From NCBI GenBank assembly GCA_045128835.1, contig JBGVRX010000006.1, forward strand, positions 1 to 63,536: a stretch of DNA of 63,536 bases, read 5' to 3'. The notes beneath the pieces were generated by a model, which did not search any database, was not told where the DNA came from, and saw only the letters and a program-made list of their open reading frames with translations. This DNA comes from CALVUJ01 sp045128835. Lineage in GTDB: Bacteria; Bacillota_I; Bacilli_A; RFN20; DUOF01. Of the stretch, positions 42,013 to 51,594 are shown piece after piece; within the stretch, counting starts at the first letter, position 1, and each line of letters begins with the position of its first letter. A program made the translations under genes and the position numbers.

Positions 42013-44562
42013 ATGAAGAAAATGTTACTTGTAGATGGAAATTCATTGTTGTTTAGAGCGTATTATGCAACTGCGTATGGAAGTATTATGAGAAGTAAAG
42101 ATGGCACACCTACGAATGCTCTTTTTGCTTTGGCTAATATGCTTAATAAAGTTATAGATACAGTTAATCCAGATTATGCTTTAATTGCTTTTGATACAGA
42201 TAAGAAAACTTTTAGACATGAAGAATATCAAGATTATAAGGCTGGTAGAAAACCTGCCCCTGAAGATTTAGTTGCACAATTTCCTTTAGCTAGAGAAATG
42301 GTTACTAAAATGGGACTTAAGTGTTTTGAACTTGCAGGATATGAGGCAGATGATATTGTTGCTACAATGGCTAAAATTGGAGAGGCTAATGATTGCAAAG
42401 TTGAAATTTTCTCGAGCGATAGAGATTTATTCCAATTAATAAGTGATAAAGTAACTGTAAATGTTCCTAAAAAGGGAACTTCAGATATTTTGGCAGTTAC
42501 TCCTAAAGTTTGTAAAGAAGAGTATGGACTACTACCATCTCAAGTAACAGACTATAAAGGAATTTTTGGGGATACTAGTGATAATATTAAGGGTATTAAA
42601 GGTATTGGAGAAAAAGGCGCTTTAAAACTTTTAGAAGAGTATGGTTCTATGGAAGGGATTTATGAAAATATTGATAGTATTTCAGGTAAATTAAAAGAAA
42701 AACTAATTGAAGGAAAAGAAGATGGTTTTCATAGCAAAAAGTTAGCAACTATTTATACAGATGTTCCACTTGGTTTTTCTATTGAAGATATAGCGTATAC
42801 TGGTATAAAAGATTCTTTAATAGAGTTTTATCAAAGATATGACATGATTTCTTTGATTAAAAAAATTAGTTTTAATAATAAAGAAAAATTTGCTTATGAA
42901 GAAGTAGAAATAATTGATGATTCTTTCTTAAAACAAGATTTGGGTGTTTATTTATATTTTAAAGGATCTAATTATCATTTTAGCGAATTAGAGGGTATTT
43001 CTTTTAGTAATGAAGAAAAGACTTATTATGTTAAGAGAGATAACTTATTTAAGTCTTCAAATATAAAAACTTATTTAGAAAATGAAGAATATAAAAAGAG
43101 TTGTTATGATATAAAAGCAAGTGTTGTAATGCTTAATAGATTAGGTATAAACCCTAAAGGTTTTGATTTTGATTTCAAGATTGCTTGTTACCTTTTGGAT
43201 TCTTCAATGAAAGATGATATTTATGCAGTATTTAATACAATTGGGGTTATTCTTCCTGACATTAAAGATGATAATAATATTGGAGAGTTTGCTTCTTTGG
43301 TTTCATTTAATTCTTATAAGTTAAGAGAAGAATTAATTAGTAAGATGAAAGAAAAAGAAGTTTATTCTTTGTTTATGAATATGGAAATGCCTTTAGTATA
43401 TACTCTTATTGATATGGAGAATAATGGTGTTAAAGTTGACAAAGGTATTTTAGAAGATTTAGGTGTCGAGTTTAGGTTTAAACTTAATATGTTGGAGAGC
43501 GATATCTATCGTTTGGCAAATAAGAAGTTTAATATAGCGTCTCCTAAACAAGTTGGAGAAGTTCTTTTTGACGATTTAGGTCTCAAGAGTAATAAGAAAA
43601 GATCTACCTCAAGTGAAGAGTTATTAAAATTAGTTAATGAGCATGAAATAATTGAGTATATTTTACAATACAGAAAGTACGCTAAACTTCTTTCTACATA
43701 TGTTGATAGTTTAGGTAACTTTGTTTGTGAAGATGGTAAGATTCATGCGATATTTAATCAAGCATTAACACAAACTGGAAGACTATCTTCAAGTGAGCCA
43801 AATATGCAAAATATAAGCGTTAGAGATGAAGAGTCTAAATCGATAAGAAAGGCATTTTTACCAAGCAATGATTACATATTATCGATTGATTACTCACAAG
43901 TAGAATTAAGAGTTTTAGCATCTTTAGCAGCAGATGAAACTATGATTAAATATTTTGAAAGTGGACAAGATGTTCACCTTATGACTGCAAGTGCTATTTT
44001 TGATATGCCAAAAGAGATGGTTACAGATTCAATGCGTAGACAAGCAAAAGCTGTAAACTTTGGTATTGTGTATGGTATTTCTGATTGGGGGCTTAGTGAG
44101 CAAATAGGGTGTACTCCTTCTGAAGCCAAAAAATTTATAACTAAGTATTTTGAAACGTTCCCAAAGATAAAAGAGTATTTAGATGTTTTAGTTAATGATT
44201 GTAAAGAAAAGGGATATGTTACAACAATTCTTGGTAGAAGAAGAGAAGTTAAAGAAATTAACTCATCTTCATATATGGAAAGAGAATTTGGTAAAAGAGT
44301 AGCTATGAATACACCAATTCAAGGAAGTGCAGCAGATGTTATTAAAGTAGCAATGATTAACATTAATAATTATTTAAAAGAGAATAATTATAAGAGTAAA
44401 ATGATTATGCAAATACACGATGAATTAGTGTTTGATGTTGTAGAATCGGAAAAAGAATTTTTAGTTCCAACTCTTACTAAAATGATGGAAGAGGCTAGTA
44501 ATTTAACAGTTAGATTAAAAGCAGAAAGTGGAATTGGAAAAGATTGGTTTAGCGCTAAATAA
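42013..44562 (+). CDS. polA: DNA polymerase I
   Basis: 849 aa. The 5'-nuclease domain (about 1-290) has LLVDGNSLLFRAYYA, the Asp-rich AGYEADDIVATMA and the helix-hairpin-helix KGIKGIGEKGALKLL. The middle domain lacks the DxE and other acids needed for proofreading, as in Bacillus and Taq enzymes. Polymerase motifs: A DYSQVELRVLASLA near 626, B RRQAKAVNFGIVYGI near 676, C IHDELVFDV near 800. ATG 42013 with GGGGGAAT is preferred to TTG 41983. mutM follows by 11 nt, the normal Firmicutes pair for excision repair. Confidence 0.97.
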   Translation: MKKMLLVDGNSLLFRAYYATAYGSIMRSKDGTPTNALFALANMLNKVIDTVNPDYALIAFDTDKKTFRHEEYQDYKAGRKPAPEDLVAQFPLAREMVTKMGLKCFELAGYEADDIVATMAKIGEANDCKVEIFSSDRDLFQLISDKVTVNVPKKGTSDILAVTPKVCKEEYGLLPSQVTDYKGIFGDTSDNIKGIKGIGEKGALKLLEEYGSMEGIYENIDSISGKLKEKLIEGKEDGFHSKKLATIYTDVPLGFSIEDIAYTGIKDSLIEFYQRYDMISLIKKISFNNKEKFAYEEVEIIDDSFLKQDLGVYLYFKGSNYHFSELEGISFSNEEKTYYVKRDNLFKSSNIKTYLENEEYKKSCYDIKASVVMLNRLGINPKGFDFDFKIACYLLDSSMKDDIYAVFNTIGVILPDIKDDNNIGEFASLVSFNSYKLREELISKMKEKEVYSLFMNMEMPLVYTLIDMENNGVKVDKGILEDLGVEFRFKLNMLESDIYRLANKKFNIASPKQVGEVLFDDLGLKSNKKRSTSSEELLKLVNEHEIIEYILQYRKYAKLLSTYVDSLGNFVCEDGKIHAIFNQALTQTGRLSSSEPNMQNISVRDEESKSIRKAFLPSNDYILSIDYSQVELRVLASLAADETMIKYFESGQDVHLMTASAIFDMPKEMVTDSMRRQAKAVNFGIVYGISDWGLSEQIGCTPSEAKKFITKYFETFPKIKEYLDVLVNDCKEKGYVTTILGRRREVKEINSSSYMEREFGKRVAMNTPIQGSAADVIKVAMININNYLKENNYKSKMIMQIHDELVFDVVESEKEFLVPTLTKMMEEASNLTVRLKAESGIGKDWFSAK

Positions 44563-44573
44563 GGAGTGATTTT

Positions 44574-45398
44574 ATGCCTGAGTTACCAGAAGTTGAAACA
44601 GTAAGAAATGTTCTTAAATTATGGGTTAATGGGAAGAAGATAAAAGATTCATTTATTTATTATAATAATGTTCTAGAAAATATTGTTTTTAATGAATTTA
44701 AAGCAAAGATAATTAATCAAACAATTTATGATGTGGAAAGAATTGGTAAACATCTAATTTTTGTTATGGATGATTATGTTTTGTTATCTCATCTTAGGAT
44801 GGAAGGTAAATATTATCTGATAGAAAATGATATTAATGATGAGAAGATTAATAAGCATAAAATAATTTCTTTTTTGTTAGATGATGGAAGAACACTTCTT
44901 TATCATGATGTAAGAAAATTCGGTAAAATGAAACTTTTAAGTAAAAATGATTATATGAAAGATGAAACTTTAGCAAAATTAGGAAAAGAACCTTTTTCAA
45001 TAACTAAGGAAGAATTGTTTGCTAAAATTAAGAATTCTAATAAGCCAATAAAGGAACTTGTATTAGATCAAACAAATATGGCTGGACTTGGTAATATTTA
45101 TGCGGATGAAGTTTTGTTTTTGTCTAAAATTAATCCTTTAAAAAAGGGGAAAGAATTAAGCTTAAATGATTGCAAAATTATTATAGATAATAGCATTATC
45201 GTTTTAAATAAAGCTATTGAAGCGGGAGGATCTACGATACGTAGTTATCATTCTGGCAATAATGTTGATGGTAGATTTCAAAACGAACTTAATGTCTATG
45301 GAAAAAAAGGTGAAAAATGTCCGGTGTGTAAAACTAGTATTGAGAAAATAGTAGTTGGAGGTCGTGGAACACATTATTGTCCAAATTGTCAAAAGTAG
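44574..45398 (+). CDS. mutM: Formamidopyrimidine-DNA glycosylase
   Basis: 274 aa; removes 8-oxoguanine and FaPy lesions and cleaves the backbone. The catalytic N-terminus is P2-E3 (MPELPEVETVRN). A helix-two-turn-helix follows (LDQTNMAGLGNIYADEVLFL near 163). The C-terminal zinc finger has CPVC near 249 and CPNC near 269, with the TxRGTHYCP-like stretch GRGTHYCP. AAGGAGTGAT lies before ATG. Directly follows polA. Confidence 0.97.
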   Translation: MPELPEVETVRNVLKLWVNGKKIKDSFIYYNNVLENIVFNEFKAKIINQTIYDVERIGKHLIFVMDDYVLLSHLRMEGKYYLIENDINDEKINKHKIISFLLDDGRTLLYHDVRKFGKMKLLSKNDYMKDETLAKLGKEPFSITKEELFAKIKNSNKPIKELVLDQTNMAGLGNIYADEVLFLSKINPLKKGKELSLNDCKIIIDNSIIVLNKAIEAGGSTIRSYHSGNNVDGRFQNELNVYGKKGEKCPVCKTSIEKIVVGGRGTHYCPNCQK

Positions 45399-45434
45399 TT
45401 GATGAATGTATACTTGAAAACGGTGGTGATAAGT

Positions 45435-48400
45435 ATGAATTTTGATGATGGAATTTTAAAAGAACATAATAAGCAACCATATATTTCTTTGATGAGTGAT
45501 ATTGAAGAATATGGCAAAGCTTGCGCGATACATGCGACAGGTACAGGAAAGATGTATTTGGCTTTAAAATGGTTAAATGATAATAAAAACGAACCATTTA
45601 CTTTTTTCGCTCCGACATTAACGATTCTTAATAAATTCGCTAATTTAATTTTGATGACTTACTTTGAAGATAATTATGAATACTTATTAAACGCATCTAT
45701 AGAGGAAAAATTAGATGTTATAAGAACTTTGTTAAATAATAAAAATATAAATCTTTTAACATACTCAAAGCTTAACTTTATGAGTGATGAAGAGATAAGA
45801 GAACTACCAATTAAGAATGTTGTTGTAGATGAATTCCATCATTTAGGAGCAGATAAATGGGGAGAAGCTTGTGATAGATTTTTAAGGATTCATCCAGAGT
45901 GTAAACTTTTAGGACTTAGCGCTACTCCAATTAGGCCTTCAGATAATAAAAATATGGTAGAGTTATTGTTTGATGGAAGAATATCATCAATTCTTAATTT
46001 AGAAGCAGCAATAGGAAAGATACTGCCTTATCCACATATGGTATATGGAATGTATTCTTTTAAAGAAGAAATAGATTCTATTGAAGAAAAATTAGATAAA
46101 AAAATACTTAGTGAAGATGTTAGAAAACAAGTTAAAGAGAAAATAAAAGAAGCTAGAAGACTTGTTGAAAAAGCGGATGGTGTACAAGAAGTTTTTGAAG
46201 AAACTTTTTCTAAATTTGATTTAAAGAAATCTAAGTTAATTGTTTTTTGCTCTAGTATTGAAGACATGAAAAATAAAATGAATGAATGTAAAAGTTGGTT
46301 TAAAGAAGGGACAAACTTAAGAATACAAAGTGTTTCTAGTGATGAAGATTATCGTGAAAATGAGAGAATAATTGCTTCATTTGAAAACTCTTCTTTTGAT
46401 GGTGTTGATTTATTGTTTTCTGTTAATATGCTTAATGAAGGAATCCATGTAAAAGATTTAGATGGAGTAATAATGTTAAGACCGACAAGTTCCAATATTG
46501 TTTTTTTGCAACAACTAGGTAGAGCGTTAGCTATAAATGATACTAGAAAAAGACCGGTTGTTTTTGACCTTGTTAATAATGTTGAACTTATGAGAAAAGA
46601 TATGGAACAATATAGAAATTTGATGCATTCTATAGGCTTTGATGAAGCAAGTGAAAAAGAACCATTTGCTTTTGAAATGCATTATAAAATGATAGATATA
46701 CTTGATTATTTGAATAGCGTTAATCGTTATTACACAAGCAGAAGAATAAGAGAAGAAATCTTTTTAGAGTATTGTAAAGATCCAAAACATCCTAATTTGG
46801 AAAATGTAAAACTTAGTGAAATTTTTATATATCATGGCAAAAAAATAAATATTGGTAATATGCTTGAGGTTGCAAGGGGTCAATATAAATTAAGGACGTC
46901 AAGTGTTGAAGAAATAAAGAAGTCAAAATTAAGACCAATGAGTGATGAGGAAGTTGAATTCTTTGAAAAATTAAAAATCAAATGGACAAGTGATTTCATG
47001 ACTGATTTGGATAAAAAAATAGAGATTTTTAAAGAATATTGTAAGGAATATAATGTAACTATGTCGGATATAAAAGGGCTTGTTGTGTATAAGGGGTATC
47101 AGTTAGGCACATGGATTAGCCAGTTTAGAGTTAAGTATAGAAAAGGGACATTAACTGAAGAAGAAAAAGAAAAGTTGGATAGTATAGGATTTGTATATGA
47201 ACCAAATAGATTTGTTGCTGATGAAGAAAAAGTAAAGGTGCTTGAAGAATATTGTGTTGTTAATAAAACTAATTTAAAGAATGTTCGTTACGAGGAAGTG
47301 TATAAAGGATATCGAATTGGTGCATGGATTTCTACCTTTAAGCGAAAATATAACGCTATGGGTGATGAAGAATCATTAAAAAAATTAGGTAATCCTCTTG
47401 ATAGTAAAATAATAGAAACTTTAGAAAGATTAGGAATATTGTGGGAAAGTAAGAATCTTACAATGGAAGACAAAAAAAGAATTCTAAAAATGTATTATGA
47501 AGAATTTGGTGGATTAGACTCTATAAAAAGAAATGATGAATATAATGGATATCCGGTAGGAGATTGGTTGAGTGATTTCAGAACTAAAAAGGCCAACGGA
47601 ACGTTAGATTCTAATCTAGAACAATTTTTAGACAAGTTAGGTATGGTGTGGAATGCTTCAAAAGAAGTTCCTTTTGAAGTTAAATGTCAAATAATTGAAG
47701 AGTACATGAAAAAGACCGGAAAAGATTTTTCTTCAATACCATATGATGAAGTATATAAAGGGTATAAAATCGGATCATGGACAAGTTTCTTTAGAGCTAA
47801 ATATAAAGCTAGATTACAAGAAGAACAAGGAGAGAAGACAAGACAGGTTGTTCCTCTTACTGATGAAGAGTTAGACAGATTATCTTTATTTGAAGGATTT
47901 AGTGTTTCAGTAAGCAAGCGATTAGTAGAAAAGAAAATTGGAATAATTGAAATGTACTGTAAAAAAGAAGCAACAGATTTGTCTGATTTTTCGAGTATTC
48001 CTCAAGAATATGATGGTTATCCTATTGATAAATGGGTTAAAGAGTTAAGAAGCGATATGCATCAAGGTAATCTTGAGAATAGTGAAATAGAACGCTTGAA
48101 TAAATTAAAAATGGTATGGGAGATACGATTATCTTTTTTAGCAAAACTAGCTGTTATAGATGAATATTGTAAGGAAAATAATATAACGCTAAAGCAAATA
48201 GATAGAAAAGCGGTTTATAAAGGACACAATATTGGAAATTGGATTGTTTTATTTAAAGAGAGACTTGCTATAGCTATCGCTTTAAAAGAGGGAAGAGAAG
48301 TAAATTCAAGAAATTTGACACCTTTAACAAAGCAAGAGTATGAAGAATTATCTAAAAGAGACCCTAATTGGATGGATAGTAAATATATTCCCGATAAAAT

Positions 48401-48596
48401 AAAACTTAAAATTCTAGTAGAGTATTATAATGAATATGGAAGTATTGCAAATATCTCACAAAAAGAAACTTATAAAGGTTATCCTATTGGGAACTGGATT
48501 TCCTTGTATAGAAAAAAGGAAAAAGAAGGAAAATGTGATGAGGATATTAAAGAACTTTTAAACAAACTTCAAATGAAGTGGGGAGTCAAAAGATAA
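45435..48596 (+). CDS. SF2 helicase with multiple helicase-associated (HA) repeats
   Basis: 1053 aa. Residues 1-420 are an SF2 helicase/restriction-type ATPase: motif I HATGTGKMYLAL (about 32-43; the usual Thr after Lys is Met), motif II DEFHH near 132, motif III GLSATPIRP near 160, motif VI QQLGRALAIN near 358. The rest is about eight tandem helicase-associated repeats of 62-85 residues, each ending in the pattern YKGYxIGxWISxFR...LxxLGMxW; the first (about 433-520) is degenerate. Such domains bind nucleic acid. ATG 45435 with GGTGGTGAT upstream is preferred over the earlier in-frame ATG. It follows mutM and ends against the convergent mntP-like gene. Role unknown: repair, replication or defence. 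Confidence 0.85.
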   Translation: MNFDDGILKEHNKQPYISLMSDIEEYGKACAIHATGTGKMYLALKWLNDNKNEPFTFFAPTLTILNKFANLILMTYFEDNYEYLLNASIEEKLDVIRTLLNNKNINLLTYSKLNFMSDEEIRELPIKNVVVDEFHHLGADKWGEACDRFLRIHPECKLLGLSATPIRPSDNKNMVELLFDGRISSILNLEAAIGKILPYPHMVYGMYSFKEEIDSIEEKLDKKILSEDVRKQVKEKIKEARRLVEKADGVQEVFEETFSKFDLKKSKLIVFCSSIEDMKNKMNECKSWFKEGTNLRIQSVSSDEDYRENERIIASFENSSFDGVDLLFSVNMLNEGIHVKDLDGVIMLRPTSSNIVFLQQLGRALAINDTRKRPVVFDLVNNVELMRKDMEQYRNLMHSIGFDEASEKEPFAFEMHYKMIDILDYLNSVNRYYTSRRIREEIFLEYCKDPKHPNLENVKLSEIFIYHGKKINIGNMLEVARGQYKLRTSSVEEIKKSKLRPMSDEEVEFFEKLKIKWTSDFMTDLDKKIEIFKEYCKEYNVTMSDIKGLVVYKGYQLGTWISQFRVKYRKGTLTEEEKEKLDSIGFVYEPNRFVADEEKVKVLEEYCVVNKTNLKNVRYEEVYKGYRIGAWISTFKRKYNAMGDEESLKKLGNPLDSKIIETLERLGILWESKNLTMEDKKRILKMYYEEFGGLDSIKRNDEYNGYPVGDWLSDFRTKKANGTLDSNLEQFLDKLGMVWNASKEVPFEVKCQIIEEYMKKTGKDFSSIPYDEVYKGYKIGSWTSFFRAKYKARLQEEQGEKTRQVVPLTDEELDRLSLFEGFSVSVSKRLVEKKIGIIEMYCKKEATDLSDFSSIPQEYDGYPIDKWVKELRSDMHQGNLENSEIERLNKLKMVWEIRLSFLAKLAVIDEYCKENNITLKQIDRKAVYKGHNIGNWIVLFKERLAIAIALKEGREVNSRNLTPLTKQEYEELSKRDPNWMDSKYIPDKIKLKILVEYYNEYGSIANISQKETYKGYPIGNWISLYRKKEKEGKCDEDIKELLNKLQMKWGVKR

Positions 48597-49127
48597 TTAT
48601 AATAAACTTTTGATTGCGAATATAAAAAGGACTATTGCTCCTAGTATTCCTATAGTATCATCGTGATTGTTTTTGATTTTATTTCTTAGAAGTAATCCTA
48701 TTAAACAAAGGGTAAATGTTGCTATTCCTGTAATCACTAAAAGTAAAAAACAAGAAGAGAATTTAAAGGCTAAAGGAATTCCTAAAAACAAAGAGTCAAA
48801 ACTTGTTAGTAGTACTTGAAGCAAAACGCTTTTTAAAGTGCAAAGACAAGTTTTTTCTTTGCCTTTATTTATTAAAGTATCAGTAATCATTTTTAAAGAC
48901 ATAAATGAAAAGATGATAAAAATTATATATTTTGCATGTTTTTGAAATGAGAGTTCTAGAGATGAACCGAAGAAATATCCTAAACTTAAAAATATGATTT
49001 GGGACAGGGTAAATAACAGAGGAATTGTAATAAAATGTATTTTTTTTGGGACTTTCAATAAAAAACAAAGTAAAAAAGAATCAATACAGATTGTTAAAGA
49101 TAAAATAATTACACTAAAGATGTTCAT
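48597..49127 (-). CDS. MntP/YtaF-family membrane protein
   Basis: A 176-aa protein with about six hydrophobic segments. It has two half-repeats, each with an Asp in the membrane: TICIDSFLLCF near 12-22 and TSFDSLFLGIPLAF near 108-121, the pattern of the MntP manganese exporter and of the sporulation protein YtaF. YtaF is favoured by context, since Bacillus has polA-mutM-ytaF followed by dnaB-dnaI; here the gene is inverted. GGATGAT lies upstream. No yybP-ykoY manganese riboswitch is visible. Its stop abuts the helicase stop with no gap. Confidence 0.82.
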   Translation of the reverse strand: MNIFSVIILSLTICIDSFLLCFLLKVPKKIHFITIPLLFTLSQIIFLSLGYFFGSSLELSFQKHAKYIIFIIFSFMSLKMITDTLINKGKEKTCLCTLKSVLLQVLLTSFDSLFLGIPLAFKFSSCFLLLVITGIATFTLCLIGLLLRNKIKNNHDDTIGILGAIVLFIFAIKSLL

Positions 49128-49243
49128 GGGTAATCATCCTTTCTCTCTAGAGTATGTAGGAATATAGGATATGACAAAAAAATCATCAAAAAAATTTGGA
49201 AATAAGTTTGCATTTGATGCTTCTATTATTCAAATATTAGTGT

Positions 49244-49249
49244 TATAAT
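49244..49249 (+). promoter_or_regulatory. Extended -10 of dnaB
   Basis: TGT-TATAAT (hexamer 49244-49249), followed 11 nt later by GGGGGG (49261-49266) and ATG 49275. It overlaps an earlier in-frame ATG at 49248, which is therefore unlikely to be used. Confidence 0.6.
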
Positions 49250-49274
49250 GGGTAAACGATGGGGGGATATAAGG

Positions 49275-50615
49275 ATGGAGCTAAAAAAAGTTGTTGTTTA
49301 TAATGGTTATGTCGTTACTTCAGCATCTATGCTTAATGACAATGATAGAAAAATTTTAACTCTTTTATATCAACCTTTATGTGGATATGGTGCTTTGGCT
49401 TTATATTTTACATTGTGGAGTAAATACGAGAGTATTCTTGTTTGTAATGCTAAATGTGATCATAAGCATTTATTTGCTAATATGGATTGTACAGTTGAAG
49501 AATTTGAACAATTTAGAGATAAATTAGAAGGTTTAGGATTAATTAAAACTATGGTTAAAGAAGGAATAACTCCGACATATTGTTATGAGTTGTATGCTCC
49601 TTTAGCGCCAGAGAACTTCTTTAAGCATGAACTTTTAGGAACTTTATTAAAGCAAAAGTTAGATGATGAGGATTATGATAAACTAAGATCTTTATTTGTT
49701 GTTAGAAATGAAACATCAAGTGATTTTTATGATGTTACACACACATTTAACGAAGTTTATAATTTAGATATGAGTGACACTAGTAGTTTGCAGTCTGTTA
49801 TTGGGGATAAAGAAGAATTGTCTCAAAGAAAGAATGGAAAGATTGGTGCTAACTTTAGTTTAGAAATCTTCTTGATGGTTTTAAAGGAAAATAAAATTAG
49901 AAAGAGTTTGATTAATAGTAGTTTTGTAGAGTTAATGGAATCTATGGCTAATTTATACAGATTAGATGAATATGAACTATGCAACATTTTAATTGCTTCA
50001 ATTGAAGGACTAGGTTCTCAAGAGAAGATTAATTATGAAATATTTAAAAGAAAATGTTTTGAGTATCGTAAGGTTATGAAAGTTAGTAATAAAGATGTTA
50101 AAGCATTAGAGGATAAGAAAAAAGGCGTTAGTAAAAAGGTTGAAATGCTTCAAGAGTTAGAACCTTTCCAATATTTAAGAATTTTACAAGGTAACATGGA
50201 GCCTAGTAAGCAAGATGTAAAACTAATTGAAGATTTATCATTGATGACAAAGTTAAATCCAGAGGTTATTAATGTATTGTTAGACTATGTAATGTTTAAT
50301 AAACAAAATACTCTTCCATACAATTATGTAATGAAGGTTGCATCATCTTTAGTTAGAGAGAATATTTCTACTGCGACAGAGGCTATTGATCATTTCAAGA
50401 GTTTTAAAACTAGATATAGTAATACGAAGAAAGAAACTACTAAAGTAGTGGAGTCTCCAAAAGAGGAGATTGAAATAATTCCTGAAGTTAAAAGTGTTCC
50501 AAAGAAGGTTGAGGTTGTAAAAAAAGAAGAACCTCGTATTGATGAAGCTGAGGAGTTTGAAAAACTAAAGAAAGCTAGAAAGGAAAGAAAGAAAAATGCA
50601 ACAGTTGAAGTTTAA
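49275..50615 (+). CDS. dnaB: Replication initiation and membrane attachment protein DnaB
   Basis: 446 aa, Gram-positive DnaB (not the helicase), which with DnaD and DnaI loads the replicative helicase. The N-terminal winged helix includes SASMLNDNDRKILTLLYQPL. DnaD-like DnaB_2 modules follow (LSLMTKLNPEVINVLLDYVM near 320) and a charged Lys/Glu-rich tail. The start at 49275 is chosen because the earlier ATG overlaps the -10. dnaI overlaps its end by 20 nt. Confidence 0.9.
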   Translation: MELKKVVVYNGYVVTSASMLNDNDRKILTLLYQPLCGYGALALYFTLWSKYESILVCNAKCDHKHLFANMDCTVEEFEQFRDKLEGLGLIKTMVKEGITPTYCYELYAPLAPENFFKHELLGTLLKQKLDDEDYDKLRSLFVVRNETSSDFYDVTHTFNEVYNLDMSDTSSLQSVIGDKEELSQRKNGKIGANFSLEIFLMVLKENKIRKSLINSSFVELMESMANLYRLDEYELCNILIASIEGLGSQEKINYEIFKRKCFEYRKVMKVSNKDVKALEDKKKGVSKKVEMLQELEPFQYLRILQGNMEPSKQDVKLIEDLSLMTKLNPEVINVLLDYVMFNKQNTLPYNYVMKVASSLVRENISTATEAIDHFKSFKTRYSNTKKETTKVVESPKEEIEIIPEVKSVPKKVEVVKKEEPRIDEAEEFEKLKKARKERKKNATVEV

Positions 50616-51498
50616 TAAAAATACTAAAGCAAATAGAGAAATCCTTAAGAAAAAAGATGCTGTTGCAGATGAACTTTTAACTAAAAAAGAAATTAAAGAT
50701 ATTATCAAAAAATTAAATGTTGGGATGGAAGAATTTAATTATTATTTAGGATATTTTTTGTGTTATTACGAAGATAGAATGTGTTGTAAATCTTGTACAA
50801 ATATAGAAAATTGTGCTAAAGAAATTAAGGGGACAATTTTAAAACTTGTTAGAAAAGAAGATGGGGCTTTAGAAAGAGAATATACACTATGTCCTAAAAA
50901 AGAAGAACAAAGAAAATTGAAAAACAATTATTTGATTAGAGATTTTAATGATGAATTGTTAAAAATTGATATTGATAATATGGAGAATAAAAAGGGACGC
51001 TTTGAATATGAAAAAAGAATTATGCAAATAGAGTCTCTTGATGCTAGTGAAGGCTTGTTTGTTTCTGGTGGTTCTTCTTCTGGAAAGTCTTATCCACTTA
51101 TTGCTTTGTGTAATGAGTTTGTTAAAGAAGAGAATAAAACTTGTGCATTTGTAGATGTTAAAACTTTTATTGATTCTTTAAAGAATACTTTTAGTTTTAG
51201 TAAAGAAAATTATGTAAAATTAATGGATACAGTCAAAAATGCCGATATTTTAGTTTTAGATAATTTAGGTGAAGAAAAACAAAGTGAATGGGTAAGAGAT
51301 GATGTTCTTGGAACCATTATTGATTATCGTAGTAAGAATAATTCGTTAACATTTATTACAAGTTGCTATACATTAAGTGAACTTGAAAAAATGTATAATG
51401 TTTCTAAAACAAACCATGAAATGGGAAAAATTAAGGCAAGTAAATTTATTGATAAGATAAAGGCTATTTGTCCAAATGTAATTAATATAGAAAAGTAA
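50596..51498 (+). CDS. dnaI: Primosomal protein DnaI (helicase loader)
   Basis: 300 aa. The N-terminal domain has Cys-rich MCCKSCTNIENC near 58-69, like the zinc-binding helicase-contacting domain of Bacillus DnaI. The AAA+ part has Walker A SGGSSSGKSYPL near 157, Walker B ADILVLDNLGEE near 216, and sensor 1 TFITSCYTLSEL near 251. It overlaps dnaB by 20 nt; AAAGGA lies upstream. A strong terminator closes the dnaB-dnaI unit. Confidence 0.93.
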   Translation: MQQLKFNKNTKANREILKKKDAVADELLTKKEIKDIIKKLNVGMEEFNYYLGYFLCYYEDRMCCKSCTNIENCAKEIKGTILKLVRKEDGALEREYTLCPKKEEQRKLKNNYLIRDFNDELLKIDIDNMENKKGRFEYEKRIMQIESLDASEGLFVSGGSSSGKSYPLIALCNEFVKEENKTCAFVDVKTFIDSLKNTFSFSKENYVKLMDTVKNADILVLDNLGEEKQSEWVRDDVLGTIIDYRSKNNSLTFITSCYTLSELEKMYNVSKTNHEMGKIKASKFIDKIKAICPNVINIEK

Positions 51499-51516
51499 AA
51501 GGCGAGAGCCTTTTTT
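51497..51516 (+). terminator. Terminator of dnaB-dnaI
   Basis: AAAAGGC-GAGA-GCCTTTTTT, a six-base GC-containing stem with T run, starting in the dnaI stop codon. Confidence 0.9.
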
Positions 51517-51539
51517 CTTTTTATATATTGGGTATTTTA

Positions 51540-51568
51540 TTGGTTGAAATAATTAAAAGTGGTATTAT
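51540..51568 (+). promoter_or_regulatory. Promoter of the glycolytic operon
   Basis: -35 TTGGTT (51540-51545), 17-nt spacer, extended -10 TGG-TATTAT (hexamer 51563-51568); AAGGAGAG precedes GTG 51595. Confidence 0.65.
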
Positions 51569-51594
51569 TAAATCGGATATAAGGAGAGATTTTA

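Noticed and set aside
49128..49243. Manganese (yybP-ykoY) riboswitch before the MntP/YtaF-like gene
   Set aside because: The minus-strand leader lacks the conserved helices and loop sequences.
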